Source: Cryptomeria japonica (taxonomy: Eukaryota > Streptophyta > Pinopsida > Cupressales > Cupressaceae). From it: a DNA stretch of 64,000 nucleotides. The translations under genes were made by a program, and so were the position numbers. The notes below the pieces were generated by a model, which worked only from the letters and a program-made list of their open reading frames with translations, had not been told where the DNA came from and searched no databases. The stretch spans positions 98,333,239 to 98,397,238 of the forward strand of contig NC_081413.1 in the NCBI RefSeq assembly GCF_030272615.1. The letters are read 5' to 3'. Positions within the stretch are counted from its first letter, which is position 1, and each line of letters opens with the position of its first letter. Positions 22,016-33,538 of this stretch are shown here, one piece after another.

Positions 22016-23070
22016 TGTTAGGTCCTAGAGGCAACTGAGAGGGGGGCGGGGGGTGAATCAGTTGTCCAATATTTAATCAACCAAAACAACTTAACCAAAT
22101 TATTACTTAATACCGGTGAACCAGTCTGTTATACTGGTGGACAGTTTCAACAGATAAATCTAATACCGATAAAGATTAATGCATGAAACAAAAGTACAAA
22201 GTCATCCACAACACATAACACCAATATTTGTACGTGGAAACCCTGTAAGGAGAAAAACCATAGTGGGAAACCTTACCCACAATCGGATGATACTACTGTA
22301 GATAGTAAGTGTACATAAATGGGGTCTACACATGCAGAAAGGCCAAGTGCCTAGAGCTCACTGCTCAATCACAAATGGGAGTCACACTGACTACAATTGG
22401 ATGGTTAAATCCAATAAGAATGTACTGCTCAAAATAGCATCTTCATATGTTGGATTCAGTACTGGTGTAGTTCTGTTATGCTTTCACAAAAACCTAGCTT
22501 CACCTTCAAATGATGTTTGCGTGTATAGATCTACTTAATCTTACATATGCCTTCACACCAATCTTTTTCACATTCCACACCTGATCTTACAAATAAGATC
22601 TTACATTTATACCATAACCTAGGACCAATTTTAGTAGGTCGGCTCTACAAGATATTGCAATAAAATCATTTTACAAATAATACAATATCTAATGCAATAA
22701 CTGATTCAACATGTCGGCTTGATGCATTTACAACAATAATTAATCATCTCCATAGCGTGTCATGCTGATTTGGAAAAGATAAACCTGTTGATGCATAACC
22801 TGGACCTATTTTCCAATAACAGCAAATATGCAAATACGAATATGCCAATAACCTATTTTCCAAGTTAAGATGTTCAAACGATGTCTTCGACATTACCAAG
22901 TACTTTCCATGTAATTCCAAGTGTCAGTGATCATTATATCCTACCGGTGTACCATTTACCGGTGACTGTGCAAAAGTCACCTGTTGTCGGTGAATGTTGT
23001 TGGATCTCCAAAGTGCTAGAGTTTTAGTAGGTGTTGACATCAATGACAAAACCATACCAAAATACCAACA
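22016..23070 (-). repeat. Copia 1 3' LTR
   Basis: On the plus strand it begins TGTTAGGTCC and ends AAAATACCAACA; pairs with 29326-30377 and with both copia 2 LTRs. A G-run (GGGGGGCGGGGGGTGAATCA) lies near the element-3' border. Confidence 0.92.
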
Positions 23071-23086
23071 ATATCCCCCTTTGGCA
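23071..23086 (-). promoter_or_regulatory. Copia 1 polypurine tract
   Basis: Minus strand reads GCCAAAGGGGGATAT immediately before the LTR. From here to about 23480 there is only non-coding 3' leader with further purine runs (near 23290 and 23383). Confidence 0.8.
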
Positions 23087-23479
23087 TTGATGGCAACACA
23101 AGATGGAAAAACCATCAAAGTGCCAAGACAGAAATGCCAAATACCAAAGTACCAATAAAACCAACAATCTCCTTAAAGTAACAATCTCTCCACGCCCAAC
23201 TATAGAAAAAAGGGTGAAAGCAAAAACAGTTTCTTATGTGTTTCCTTATGTACCATACCAATCTCTCCCCAAAGGATAATGTGTTTTTTCATAGATATCA
23301 CTCCCCCTTTGACATCAAATGCCAAAGTTACAACAAAACCAAGTTCATATACAAAATACCAATCAATACAAATATACCAACTACTCCCCCTGTGAAGTAG
23401 CTTCCTCATCAAAGCCAGAGTAAAATATTTCTCTGTGAATTCTATCTGTTGATGACAAACATCAACTTTCTAAGTATCT

Positions 23480-25316
23480 ACTGGTGGGGGTATGACCCCA
23501 AGCTATTCTCTAAGATATTCAAAAGTCTCCTTAGGCAAAGGTTTAGTGAAAATATCTGCAAGTTGTTCTTTAGTGTTCACATAAACTAGTTTTATTTCTT
23601 TTGCTTCAACATTCTCCCTTAGAAAATTCAATTTGGTTGAAACATGTTTTTTTTAGAATGTAATACCGGATTCTTACATATATCAATTGTTATTGTGTTG
23701 TCACAATAGATAGTTATAGGTTCCTTTCATTTTACCTTTAAATCTTTCAACATTTGTTTAAGCCATAGTACCTGTGTACAGTTAGTTGCTGCTGCAACAT
23801 ATTTTGATTTTTCTATTGATAAAGATGTACAACTCTATTTCTTACTCAACCAAGAAACTAATCTACTTCCAATAAAAAATGCTCCACCGGTGGTGCTTTT
23901 TCTATCATCAATATCTTCTTCCTAATTTGCATCTGTGTATGCACATAGGTCAAAGTTTTCATCTCTAGGATACCATAATCCAAGATTTGTAGTGCCTTGT
24001 AAGTATTGGAAAATCATTTTTACTGTTGATTCATGATTTTCTCTAGGATTACTCTGAAATATTGAAACAATACATACTGCATTCATTATATCAGGTCTTG
24101 TTTTTGTCAAATATAGTAAACCTCCTATCATAGATTTGTACCCTGTTGGATTAACAGGTGTAGATTCATCCCTTAAAGATAGTTTGTTATTTGTAGTCAT
24201 AGGTGTGCTTACCGGTTTAGAGTTCTCCATCCCAAATTTCTTAAGTAACTCTTTTAAGTATTTAGATTGACTCAAGAATATACCTTTTTCAATCTGAGAA
24301 ATCTGCAATCCTAAAAAGAATCTTATTTCACCAATCATAGACATTTCAAATTCTTGCTGCATTTTAATAGAAAAGTCTTTACACAATCCATCTTCTCCTC
24401 CAAAGACTATATTGTCAACAAAAACTTCTATAGCCAAGAAGTCATCATTAGTCACTTTATAGTATAAGTTACTGTCAGCATTACCTTTAGAAAAACCAAT
24501 CTTCAAAAGATACTTATCCAATCTGGCATACCAAGCTCTTGGAGCTTTCTTTAATCCATACAAAGCTTTCCTTAACTTGCAAACCATATCTTTTACATCT
24601 GTCAAGGAAAATCCATCAGGTTGTTCAATGTAAACTTCCTCTTCAAGATCTCCTTTCAGAAATGCACATTTAATATCCATCTGGTATACTTTGTAGTTCT
24701 TGTGTGCTACAAAGGTCAAAAATAATCTAACAGACTCAATTATAGCTACCGGTGCAAAGGTTTCATTATAGTCAACTCCTTCTTTCTGAGAATATCCCTT
24801 ACACACTAGTCTTGCTTTATTTCTGATAACCTTACCATCTTCATTAAGTTTGTTTCTAAATACCCATTTGGTTTCAATTACATTTTTATCTTTAGGCTGG
24901 GAAACTAATGTCCAAGTGTTATTTCTCTCAATTTGCTCAAATTCTTCTTCCATAGCTTTAGTCCAATATTTATCTTCACATGCCTCATTAACTAATGATG
25001 GTTCAATTTGAGAAATAAGACATACCTCTTCATTTGCCAATCTTCCTCTTGTCATAACTCCTTTATGCTTGTTTCCAATTATCTGATCTTCAGAATGATT
25101 CAGTCTTACATACCGGGGTGTCTTTGTTTGTTGTTGTTCCTCAGTCATAGTGGAATTTTCAGATGATACTGGTGTAACTGGATCTTCACTCTGTATTAGG
25201 GGATTTAGTGTAGGTTCATTTAGAATTTCTGTTGCCAGTTCAGAATCTATATACCTTGAAGTTCCTCTAAATTGTTCATCAATCTTTACATTTGTACTCT
25301 CAACAATTTTCTGCAA
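23480..25316 (-). pseudogene. Copia 1 reverse transcriptase and RNase H
   Basis: 23922-25316 is an uninterrupted 464-codon frame: [77 protein letters not shown], then the catalytic box as FVDN (family FVDD/YVDD), [16 protein letters not shown] and [12 protein letters not shown]. The RNase H starts AYTDAN and continues past stops to about 23480 (DDRKSTTGGAFF, KSKYVAAATNCTQVLWLK, CDNT). Asn in place of the second catalytic Asp should abolish polymerisation even though this is the longest intact copia frame here. Confidence 0.88.
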
Positions 25317-26537
25317 TCTCTTGTTAAAACATCTATATGATTTACTCTTAGATGAATAACCAAGAAATATTCCTTCATCACTTCTAGGATCAAATTTCCC
25401 AATGTACTCATCTCTTCTAATGTAACATTTACTTCCAAAAATTCTAAAATATTTAAGAGTAGGAGTAATACCAAACCATAATTCATGAGGGGTCTTACCA
25501 GTTTCACCTTTGATGTAAACTTTGTTGAATATATAGACCGTTGTACTTACTACCTCTCTCCAATATACATGTGGTAGATTTGCTTATGTTAACATACTTC
25601 TGGCTGCATCCAAGATAGTTTTGTTTTTCCTTTCAACAGCTCCATTCTACTGTGGTGTCCAAGGTGCCGATAGCTATCTTCTGATTCCATTCACTTCACA
25701 AAATGCATTAAATTTCTTAGATGTAAATTCACCTCCTTGATCTAATCTTAAACATTTGATTTTCTTACCGGTTTCATTTTCAACCATTGCTTTGAACAAT
25801 TTAAACTTTCCAAGTGCTTCTGATTTCTCTCTGAAAAAAGTAACCCAACACATTCTAGAATTGTCATCAATGATTAGCATGAAATATCGATCACCTTATA
25901 AGCTTTTAGTTCTAGCTGGACCACATAAATCAGTATGAATTAAATCAAGAACATTATTGGATTTTTCTGGAATACTTTTGAAACTAGCTCTAACTTGTTT
26001 TCCAAATTGACATTCCTTACATACTGTATTGTGAGGTTTGACAATTTTAGGTAAGTCTCTAACTGCCTTAGTAGTACTAATTTTTACCATGCAATCAAAG
26101 TTTACATGACAGAGTCTCTTATGCCATAGCCAACTTTCATCAATGTGTGCAATCAAGCATGTCTTTTCACTATTATTCAAATGAAAGATATTACCTCTAG
26201 TCTGATTACCGGTTGCAATTTCTAAACCAGTTCTATTCATGATTTTGTATTTTCCATTTTTGAATTGTAACTAAAATCCTTTCTCAACTAATTGACCAAC
26301 ACTCAAAAGATTATGTTTTAAACCTTCAGCATAGTAGACATTGTCAGTGTTATGCTTACCATCAAGAGATATTGAACCCTTACCTCTAATTTAACAAGCT
26401 TTGTCATCTCCAAATCTCACTAAGCCTCCATTATATTCTTGAAATTTCAAGAATTTACCTTTGTCTCCTGTCATATGATGTGAGCATCTAGAATAAATGA
26501 TCCATTCATCCTTTACTTCAATTTTAGCTGCCAAGGC
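25317..26537 (-). pseudogene. Copia 1 protease and integrase
   Basis: Protease near 26440-26520 reads WIIYSRCSHHMTGDKGKF; the D-S-G triad of the family has become Y-S-R, so it is dead. Then HNLLSVGQLVEKGF, and the integrase zinc finger WLWHKRLCHVNFDCMVKIS with CKECQFGKQ, core DLIHTDLCGPARTKS (Asp), IDDNSRMCWVTFF (Asp), CLRLDQGGEFTSKKF, NGAVERKNKTI (Glu), [17 protein letters not shown] and [19 protein letters not shown]. Stops occur near 25615-25680, 25900, 26270, 26395 and 26537. Confidence 0.85.
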
Positions 26538-27621
26538 CTACTCTACCGGTTGGACTGCAGGTGCCGGTTGATCTTCTGTTATAGCAACAAAAACCCATCC
26601 ATTGTCTACTGGATCTTCATTAGAATCATCAGTCACTCCTTCATCAGCTATATAACAAGATTTGTTTTTATTCTTCTTAAATCTATATCTTTGATATTCA
26701 AGATTAGGCTTGTATGTCCTTCTAGCTTCTTCTCTTAGTCTAGCATGTCTATCAGGGCATCTTGAAGCCATATGACCAATCTTATTGTAGTTAAAACATT
26801 TAAAGGGTGCTTTACCTTCATACTTACTTCCAACTGGACCTTTAGGCATTTTTCTTGCAAATAGTGCTTCAAGCTCTTCAAGTTCTTCATTTTCTTTCCT
26901 GCTTTCCTCAAGTTCTCTTACATAAAAGGCTTTCCAATCAGATTTGTCAAATGATGATGTAAATGATGTTGATGCTTTAAAGGCTAAATCTATCTTTATA
27001 GTAGCAACATGACCAAATTCCTCAATTTCAAAGGCTGAAAGTTTTCCAATCAATGTATCCCTAGTTACTAATGTATTAGGCATTGTTCTTAACTCATTCA
27101 TAGCAATAACCTTCATTTTATATGCCGGTGGCAATCCTCTTAAAAATTTTGAAACAATTTCATCTTCACTTAAGGTTCCTCCACAACATTTAATACCCAA
27201 AACAATTTTATTAACTCTTTCCATAAAAGCAGAAATCCTTTCATCTTCTTCCATTTTTCAAATTTCCATACCTGACCCGGAAGCTTTCAAGTTTTGCAAT
27301 TTTGACCGTGAAATCTCCTTCATTCAGTGTTTCCAAGTGATCCCAAATAGCTTTAGCAGTTGATCTATCTGATAATCCTATAATTTGCTGATCTGTTAAT
27401 ATACTCAAAAGTGCTTCTCTTGCTTTGCAATCATTTTCCTCATCTTTAGTCAAGTTAGGTGGATTAGGCTGACTGGAAGTAGCAACAATATAACCATTGT
27501 TTGTAACATCCCAGATTTCTTTTCCAATGCAATTCAAATGTGTCTCCATTCTGATCTTCCATATGCCATAGTTGGTTCCATCAAGTTTAGGATTGTCCTT
27601 CCTGAAATAGATAATAGACAT
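26538..27621 (-). pseudogene. Copia 1 gag
   Basis: Starts MSIIYFRKDNPKLDGTNYGI at 27621, runs in the UBN2-type gag domain (WKIRMETHLNCIGKEIWDV; STAKAIWDHLETLNEGD; LESFRVRYGN), shifts frame near 27245, and continues ERISAFMERVNKIVLGIKCC to 26538. The zinc knuckle is CFNYNKIGHMASRC, with the second Cys changed to Tyr; copia 2 still has CFNC at this spot. A frameshift plus the Cys loss mean a non-functional capsid protein. Confidence 0.87.
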
Positions 27622-27634
27622 TGGATCTCCTCAT

Positions 27635-27865
27635 GTTGTTAAACTTCTACAAAAAGAGGACTTGGCTCTGATACCATTTGTTAGGTCCCAAAGGCAACTA
27701 AGAGGGGGGGGGGTGAATTAGTTGTCCAATAATTAATCAACCAAAACAACTTAACCAAATTATTACTTAATATTGGTGAACCAATTTGTTATACCAGTGG
27801 ACAGTTTTAACACATAAATGTAATACCGGTAAAGATTAATGCATGAAACAAAAGGACAAAGTCAT
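27635..27865. repeat. Duplicated gag-leader/PBS/LTR segment, copy 1
   Basis: Near-identical to 29281-29512. Each copy holds the start of the leader, the primer site complement (27665-27676; copy at 29312-29323) and about 187 bases of LTR (TGTTAGGTCC at 27679 and 29326). The copies flank a 1.4-kb insert. Confidence 0.85.
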
Positions 27866-28685
27866 TGTCATGCCCAAAGTGTGGTGCTGTGAAGCCAAGT
27901 TGGGAGTGTGTCTGAAAATCTGTATGTATTTTGCTTTCTATGTGTTTGTCTGTTTGTTACCCGTCTAGGAAATTGGCTCTCCGAGCTCGGGGGTGGCTAC
28001 CAATTAGCCTAGGCTAGGAGGTGAGCACTCCATGGTCATATTGTGTTTTATTATGCAGGAAAAGTCAGGAGAAGAGAATAGGAACAGTGAAAAGATGCAG
28101 AAGATTATTGTTGAAGATACTTAAATCCATTTGCAGTTATTGTTTAAATTTGTTAGTAGAAATATACCTCATTCGTTGAATGAGAGGCAAGTTGTAATTT
28201 TGAGATAGGACATGTGATTTAATATTGTAGTTAAATAAAGAAACATCTTGTAATATTTGCAGAATATTGAAAGAGTTGTAAAAAGCCAGATATGTTTCTA
28301 TTTCTATTTTGAAAAGTAAAGGGATTGCTTTGATTTGCATGCAAAAGCTTCTTTTGTAATATAAAAAAAAAGGGGGGGTCAGTTTTGTTTAAATCTGAGT
28401 TCTTCTTTTTAGCTGAGAATCTATCCCCATTCTAATTGCAGAAAATCATGAATTGTATTTGCTGTTAACATGTAAATAAATTAGTTGTTTTATTAGTTGA
28501 GAAATCAATGAATGTATTTATTATAGAAAAGTATATTGTATTTCTAAATAGTATTTGCTAAAATGTATTTCTAAATTGTATTTCTAAATAGTGTTGATAA
28601 ATAGCTTAACAATAGATTTGCTTCATTCTTTTTATCAGCAATTAAAATAAATAAATAAAAAGAGCTTAAGTTTTTTTATACCAAT

Positions 28686-28691
<6 letters not shown>

Positions 28692-28763
<72 letters not shown>
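28692..28763. repeat. (TG)36 microsatellite
   Basis: Seventy-two uninterrupted bases of TG, followed by AT-rich sequence with a short (TA) run near 28904-28924. Alternating purine-pyrimidine tracts like this can form Z-DNA. Confidence 0.95.
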
Positions 28764-28764
<1 letters not shown>

Positions 28765-28889
28765 ATGTAATTTGATTTTACATAATGTTTTTCCTTTGTT
28801 ATTTTGTTTAAAAAAATTGCATGTAAAACTTATTGAAAAAAATATATATTTATATAATTTCACTCTTATAACTTTTATATTTATAAATT

Positions 28890-28921
<32 letters not shown>

Positions 28922-28998
28922 TATTTATATAAAATATATTTAAAAAAAAAATAATAATAAATAAAAAAAAAAAAGGGAATTTTGTTGCTCACGGACCC

Positions 28999-29164
28999 CA
29001 CTGTGTGTGCACACAGTGTGGGCCGCGCGGCTTGCACTGTGCGAACACACAGTGTGGGCCGCTTCGGCTCCCACTGTGTGGATACACAGTGGTGTGAGCT
29101 GCTAGCGGCTCCCACTGTGTGGACACACAGTGGTGTCGCGCCGCCACTGTGTGTACACATAGTG
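28999..29164. repeat. Five tandem CACTGTG...CACAGTG hairpins
   Basis: Hairpins at 28999-29018, 29035-29054, 29072-29091, 29113-29132 and 29145-29164, each a 7-9-bp stem CACTGTG(T) paired with (A)CACAGTG around a 2-6-base loop, separated by GC-rich spacers (CGGCTCC type). Period 32-41 bases. This is the most GC-rich spot in an otherwise AT-rich neighbourhood, and it ends in a purine/A-rich tail. Confidence 0.85.
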
Positions 29165-29325
29165 GCGCCTTCGGCCCCGTCGCCCCTTCAAAAACAAAAC
29201 CTGCATAAAAAAAAGAATCGTGGCCGCCGCCATGGGGTTTCGGCCCTGTGGAAAATTAAGTGGTAATCAAAAAAAAGTTATGTTGTTAAACTTCTACAAA
29301 AAGAGGACTTGGCTCTGATACCATT

Positions 29326-30377
29326 TGTTAGGTCCCAGAGGCAACTAAGAGGGGGGGGGGTGAATTAGTTGTCCAATATTTAATCAACCAAAACAACCTA
29401 ACCAAATTATTACTTAATATTGGTGAACCAATTTGTTATACCAGTGGACAGTTTTAACACATAAATGTAATACCGGTAAAGATTAATGCATGAAACAAAA
29501 GGACAAAGTCATCCACAACACATAACACCAATATTTGTACGTGGAAACCCTGTAAGGAGAAAAACCACGATGGGAAACCTTACCCACAATCAGATGATAC
29601 TACTGCAGATAGTAAGTATACATAAATGGGGTCTGCACATGCAGAAAGGCCAAGCGCCTAGAGCTCACTGCTCAATCACAAATGGGAGTCATACTGACTA
29701 CAATTGGATGGTTAAATTAAATAAGAATGTACTACTCAAAATAGCATCTTCATATGTTGGATTCAGTACCGATGTAGTTCGGTTATGGTTTCACAAAAAC
29801 CTAGCTTCACCTTCAAATGATGTCTGCATGTATAGCTCTACTTAATCTTGCATATACCTTCACACCAATCTTTTTCATATTCCACACTTGATCTTACAAA
29901 TAATATCTTACATTTATACCATAACCTAGGACCAATTTTAGTAGGTCGGCTCTACAAGATATTACAATAAAATCATTTTACAAATAATACAATATCTGAT
30001 GCAATAACCGATTCAACATGTCAGCTTAATGCATTTACAACAATAATTAATCATCTCCATAGCGTGTCGTGCTGATCTAGAAAAGATAAACCTATCGGTG
30101 CATAACCTGGACCTATTTGTCGGTAACAACAAATATGCAAATACGAATATGTCATTAACCTATTTTCTAAGTTAAGATGTCCAAACGATGTCTTTGACAT
30201 TACCAAGTATTTTCCATGTAATTCCAAGTGCCAGTGATCATTATATCCTGTCGGTGTACCATTTACCGGTGACTGTGCAAAAGTCACTTGCTACCGGTGA
30301 ATGTTGCTAGATCTCCAAAGTGCTAGAGTTTTAGTAGGTGTTGACATCAATAACAAAACCATACCAAAATACCAACA
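29326..30377 (-). repeat. Copia 1 5' LTR (full copy)
   Basis: TGTTAGGTCC to AAATACCAACA, matching 22016-23070. Its first 187 bases are duplicated at 27679-27865 on the other side of the 1.4-kb insert. Confidence 0.9.
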
Positions 30378-30476
30378 TGGAATGCTTTAGTTTTTTAGTC
30401 TATTCATTTTTAGTTATTATGTGTTATTTGACATATATGTTATTAACATGTATTAATGTTGTTTTACTAGTTACAG

Positions 30477-30699
30477 CCTCCTACAGGACATCCCACAGAT
30501 CCTCAGCCTCACTGAATTGCAGAAGACAGAGATGATGTAATCAACATTTCAACTTCAAACAATTTAGAGTTCAGTATTTAGTTATTTTGATGTTATATTG
30601 AGAAAATATATCTGATTCGACATTTGAATTGTCCTTGTGCAGCCACCTACAGAGCCACATACTGCTTTGAAGAGGCTCAATTTTGATGATTCGCCATAG
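30477..30699 (+). pseudogene. Gene A, last two exons
   Basis: On the far side of copia 1, two more phase-0 exons end the gene. 30477-30536 (acceptor ACAG, donor GTAATC) reads PPTGHPTDPQPH, a TGA, then IAEDRDD. 30643-30699 (acceptor GTGCAG) reads PPTEPHTALKRLNFDDSP and stops at TAG 30697-30699. Both begin PPT.(P/H), again suggesting exon duplication. Their phase agrees with the last exon before the insertion (22012), which supports one gene broken by copia 1. Confidence 0.65.
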
Positions 30700-31326
30700 T
30701 CATAAATACCGATAGAGACATATAGTTATAGTTGTGGTCATTGAAGGACCAATTTTTTATATATTCAACATTTGTATATGTATATATCGACTTTGATAGA
30801 CATGGCACATGCCACATTTTCGTAACTATTATTGATTTGGCATCTATGCCATTTTTTGATATATGTACATGATTATTGTTCATTTTGATATATATGAAAC
30901 TTCATATTTGATCCAATTTGTTCATTGATATATATGAAACATGATATTCCTAAAACTTAGTTATTTTCTATTGAAATGTGATCAAATTTGTTAGTTGCGT
31001 ATATGTCTTGAAATGTGATCCAATTTTTTCATTACTTGTAATTCCTATGGCATATACTTTTCAACTATCTATTGCTCATATTGTGTATACCCAAGTACTG
31101 ATACTGGTAATGTTGATATTCTATATTTTGATTGAGTGAATTTTCTTTGAGTCCTTCATGCATGAAGAGATTGGAGTGAAGTTATTATTTCATAAACTCA
31201 TGCTTATGGAGTGAAGTTCGTCATTTCAAGAACCAATTAATACATTTCATGCATAAGTTCATCATTTCATGCTTATGGAGTGAAGTTCATCATTTCATCA
31301 CCTATAAAAGAAGAGTTGAAGCACTT
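30700..31326. other. Gene A downstream region
   Basis: AT-rich, no supported gene. A phrase TCATGCTTATGGAGTGAAGT followed by TC(G/A)TCATTTCA occurs twice near 31198 and 31267. Probably the 3' untranslated region and spacer before the satellite. Confidence 0.5.
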
Positions 31327-32423
31327 ATGGACAATATATTTGAACCTATGGGGTCATGTAGTCACTGCCTAAAAAATCCTATCTCATTTTCAGGCAACTC
31401 GATTCCATTTTCTTGTGGTTAGATTTTTCTGTCGCATCAAAAATCGTCAAAAATTGTCAGTGAGAGGTGGCAAAATAGTGCATATTTTATTTTTCTTGTC
31501 ATGAAAATGAACCATTATCCTGAACACATCTAGGTGGTTGGGTTTACGCTATGTGTTCCCTTGTCTCACTCCCCAAGGCATCATTATGAGCCACCTCGTA
31601 GCGACATTTTCCCTTGAGCGCTCAAAGTGGAAAAAATGGTCAAACTTTGACATCCCATAACTCAGAGACCGTGGCACATATGGATGATCTATTTTAACCT
31701 ATGGGGTCATGTTTTCGCTGCCTAAAAAATCCTATCTTAGTTTTGGGCAACTCGATTCCATTTTCTTGTGGTGAGATTTTTTTTGTCGCATCAAAAACCG
31801 TCAAAAATTGTTAGTGAGAGGTGGCAAAATAGTGCATCTTTCATTCTGCTTGTCGTGGGAATGAACTGTCAGCGTGAGCACGTTTGGGTGGATAGGTTTA
31901 TGCTAGGTTTTCCCTTGTCTCTCTCCCCAAGACATCCGATCATCACAAGCCACCTCATAGCGACGTTTTCCCTTGAGCGCTCAAAGTGGAAAATACGGTC
32001 AAACTTTGACGTCTCGTAACTCGGAGACCGTGGCACTTATGGATGATCTGTTTGAACCTATGGGGTCATTTTGTCACTATCTAAAAACTTCTATCTTGGT
32101 TTTAGGCAAATCTATTCCATTTTCTTGTGGTGATATTTTTTCTGTCGCATCAAAAATTGTCAAAAACTACCAGTGAGAGGTGGCAAAATAGTGCATCTTT
32201 CGTTCTGCTTGTCATGGGAATGAACCGTCAATGTGAGTGCCTTTGGGTGGCTAGGTTTATACTAGGTGTACCCTTTTCTCACTCCTCAAGACATCCAATC
32301 ATTATGAGCTACCTCATAGCGACGTTTTCCCTTGAGCGCTCAAAGCAAAAAAAATGGTCAAACTTTGACGTAGCGTAACTCGGAGACCGTGGAACTTATG
32401 GACAATCCGTTTGAACCTATATG
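31327..32423. repeat. Satellite of about 350-bp units, left block
   Basis: Units start ATGGAYRATCYRTTTGAACC at 31327, 31680, 32039 and 32398 (353, 359, 359 bp). The last is cut at 32423 by copia 2 and resumes in the same phase at 39115. Each unit has conserved phrases: TCCATTTTCTTGTGGTGAGA, GAGAGGTGGCAAAATAGTGC, TCACTCCCCAAG, CTTGAGCGCTCAAAG (a near-palindrome) and GGTCAAACTTTGACG. It lies between the two convergent transposon genes. Confidence 0.93.
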
Positions 32424-33482
32424 TGTTAGTATTTTGGTATGGTTTTTTCATTGATGTCAACACCTACAAAACCTTATCAACTCTGGCACTTTGGAGAATC
32501 AGCAACATTCACTGACAAGCAAATGACTCATGCACAGTCACCGATATCAGGTACACCGGCAGGACATAATGATCACTGGCACTTGGAATGGCATGGAAAA
32601 CACTTGGTTATGTTGAAGACATCATTTGGACACTTTGTCTTGGAGATTTTTTTATTGGCATATTCGTATTAGCATATTTGTTGTTACCAGCAAATAGGTC
32701 TAGGTTATACACCGACAGGATTATCTATTCCAGATCAGCATGGCATGCTGTGGAGATGATTTATTATTGTTGTAAATGCATCAAGCCAACATGTTGAATC
32801 AGTATTGCATCAGATATTGTTTTAATTATAAATTAATTTATTGTAATATCCTTTAGAGCCAACCTACTAAAATTGGTCCTAGGTTATGATATAAATGTAA
32901 GATCTTATTTGTAAGATCGAATGAGGAATGCGAAGAAGAATTGTGTGAGGGTATATGCGAGAATAAGAAGAGCTCTACATGCAGACATCATTTGAAGGTG
33001 AAGCAAGGTTTTTGTGTAAACATATCAGAACTACACCGGTACTAAATCTAGCATATGAAGATGCTATTTTGAGCAGTACATCCTTATTGGATTTAACCAT
33101 CCAATTGTAGTCAGTGTGACTCCTATTTTGTGTTTGAGCAGCAAGCTCTAAGCGATTGGCCTTTCTGCATGTGTAGACCCCATTTGTATACACTTACTAT
33201 CTGCACTAGTATCATCTGATTGTGGGTAATGTTTCCCATCATGGTTTTTCCCCTTATAGGGTTTCCACATACAAGTATTGGTGTTATGTGTTGTGGATGA
33301 CTTTGTCTTTTTGTTTCATGCATTAATCTTTACCAGTATTGCAATTAACTAATAAAACTGTCAACTGGTATAAGAGACTGGATTATCGGAATTCAGCATT
33401 AAGTTGGTTAAGTTGTTTTGGTTTGAATTTATTTGACAACTAATTCACCCCCCCTCCTCTCAGTTGCCTCCAGGACCTAAGA
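32424..33482 (+). repeat. Copia 2 5' LTR
   Basis: Starts TGTTAGTATTTTGGTATGG and ends GGACCTAAGA (family ending CTAACA with one substitution). Pairs with 38063-39114. Confidence 0.92.
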
Positions 33483-33484
33483 AT

Positions 33485-33496
33485 TGGTATCAGAGG
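33485..33496 (+). promoter_or_regulatory. Copia 2 primer-binding site
   Basis: TGGTATCAGAGG, the initiator-Met-tRNA site with its last base changed from C to G, two bases after the LTR. Confidence 0.85.
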
Positions 33497-33538
33497 CTAG
33501 TCCTATTTTGCAGAAGTTTAACAACATGAGGAGATCCA

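Larger units (their letters stand above)
27866..29280. mobile_element. 1.4-kb insert of unknown type within copia 1
   Basis: Sequence unrelated to copia, starting TGTCATGCCC (LTR-like start) directly after GTCAT and ending in an A-rich tail before the duplicated leader. It has no coding frame. From left: a moderately GC segment (27866-28060), AT-rich sequence, a TG microsatellite, an AT-rich and A-rich tract, then a GC-rich hairpin array. The 231-bp direct duplication on both sides is far too long for a normal target duplication, so repair-linked duplication or recombination is likelier. Confidence 0.5.
22016..30377 (-). mobile_element. Copia 1, Ty1/copia retrotransposon, with internal insert
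   Basis: Minus-strand element of about 8.36 kb including a 1.4-kb insert. Its 3' LTR is 22016-23070, its 5' LTR 29326-30377, with gag-pol between in copia order (gag, protease, integrase, RT, RNase H). It sits in an intron of gene A. The five bases on each side (TAGTA left, TGGAA right) agree at only three positions, so the target duplication has mutated or the element was rearranged. It belongs to the same family as copia 2 but lies in the opposite direction. Confidence 0.9.

Noticed and set aside
28666-29266. Open frames through the TG tract and hairpin array
   Set aside because: Val/Cys and His/Thr dipeptide runs from the microsatellite and repeats of one hairpin unit; no start context or domain.
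27866-29280. Solo LTR call for the 1.4-kb insert
   Set aside because: It starts with TG and follows GTCAT, but no matching CA end with a second GTCAT is present; the right border is the duplicated copia leader instead.
22011-30382. Clean 5-bp target duplication for copia 1
   Set aside because: TAGTA and TGGAA differ at two of five bases, so it cannot be claimed as an intact duplication.
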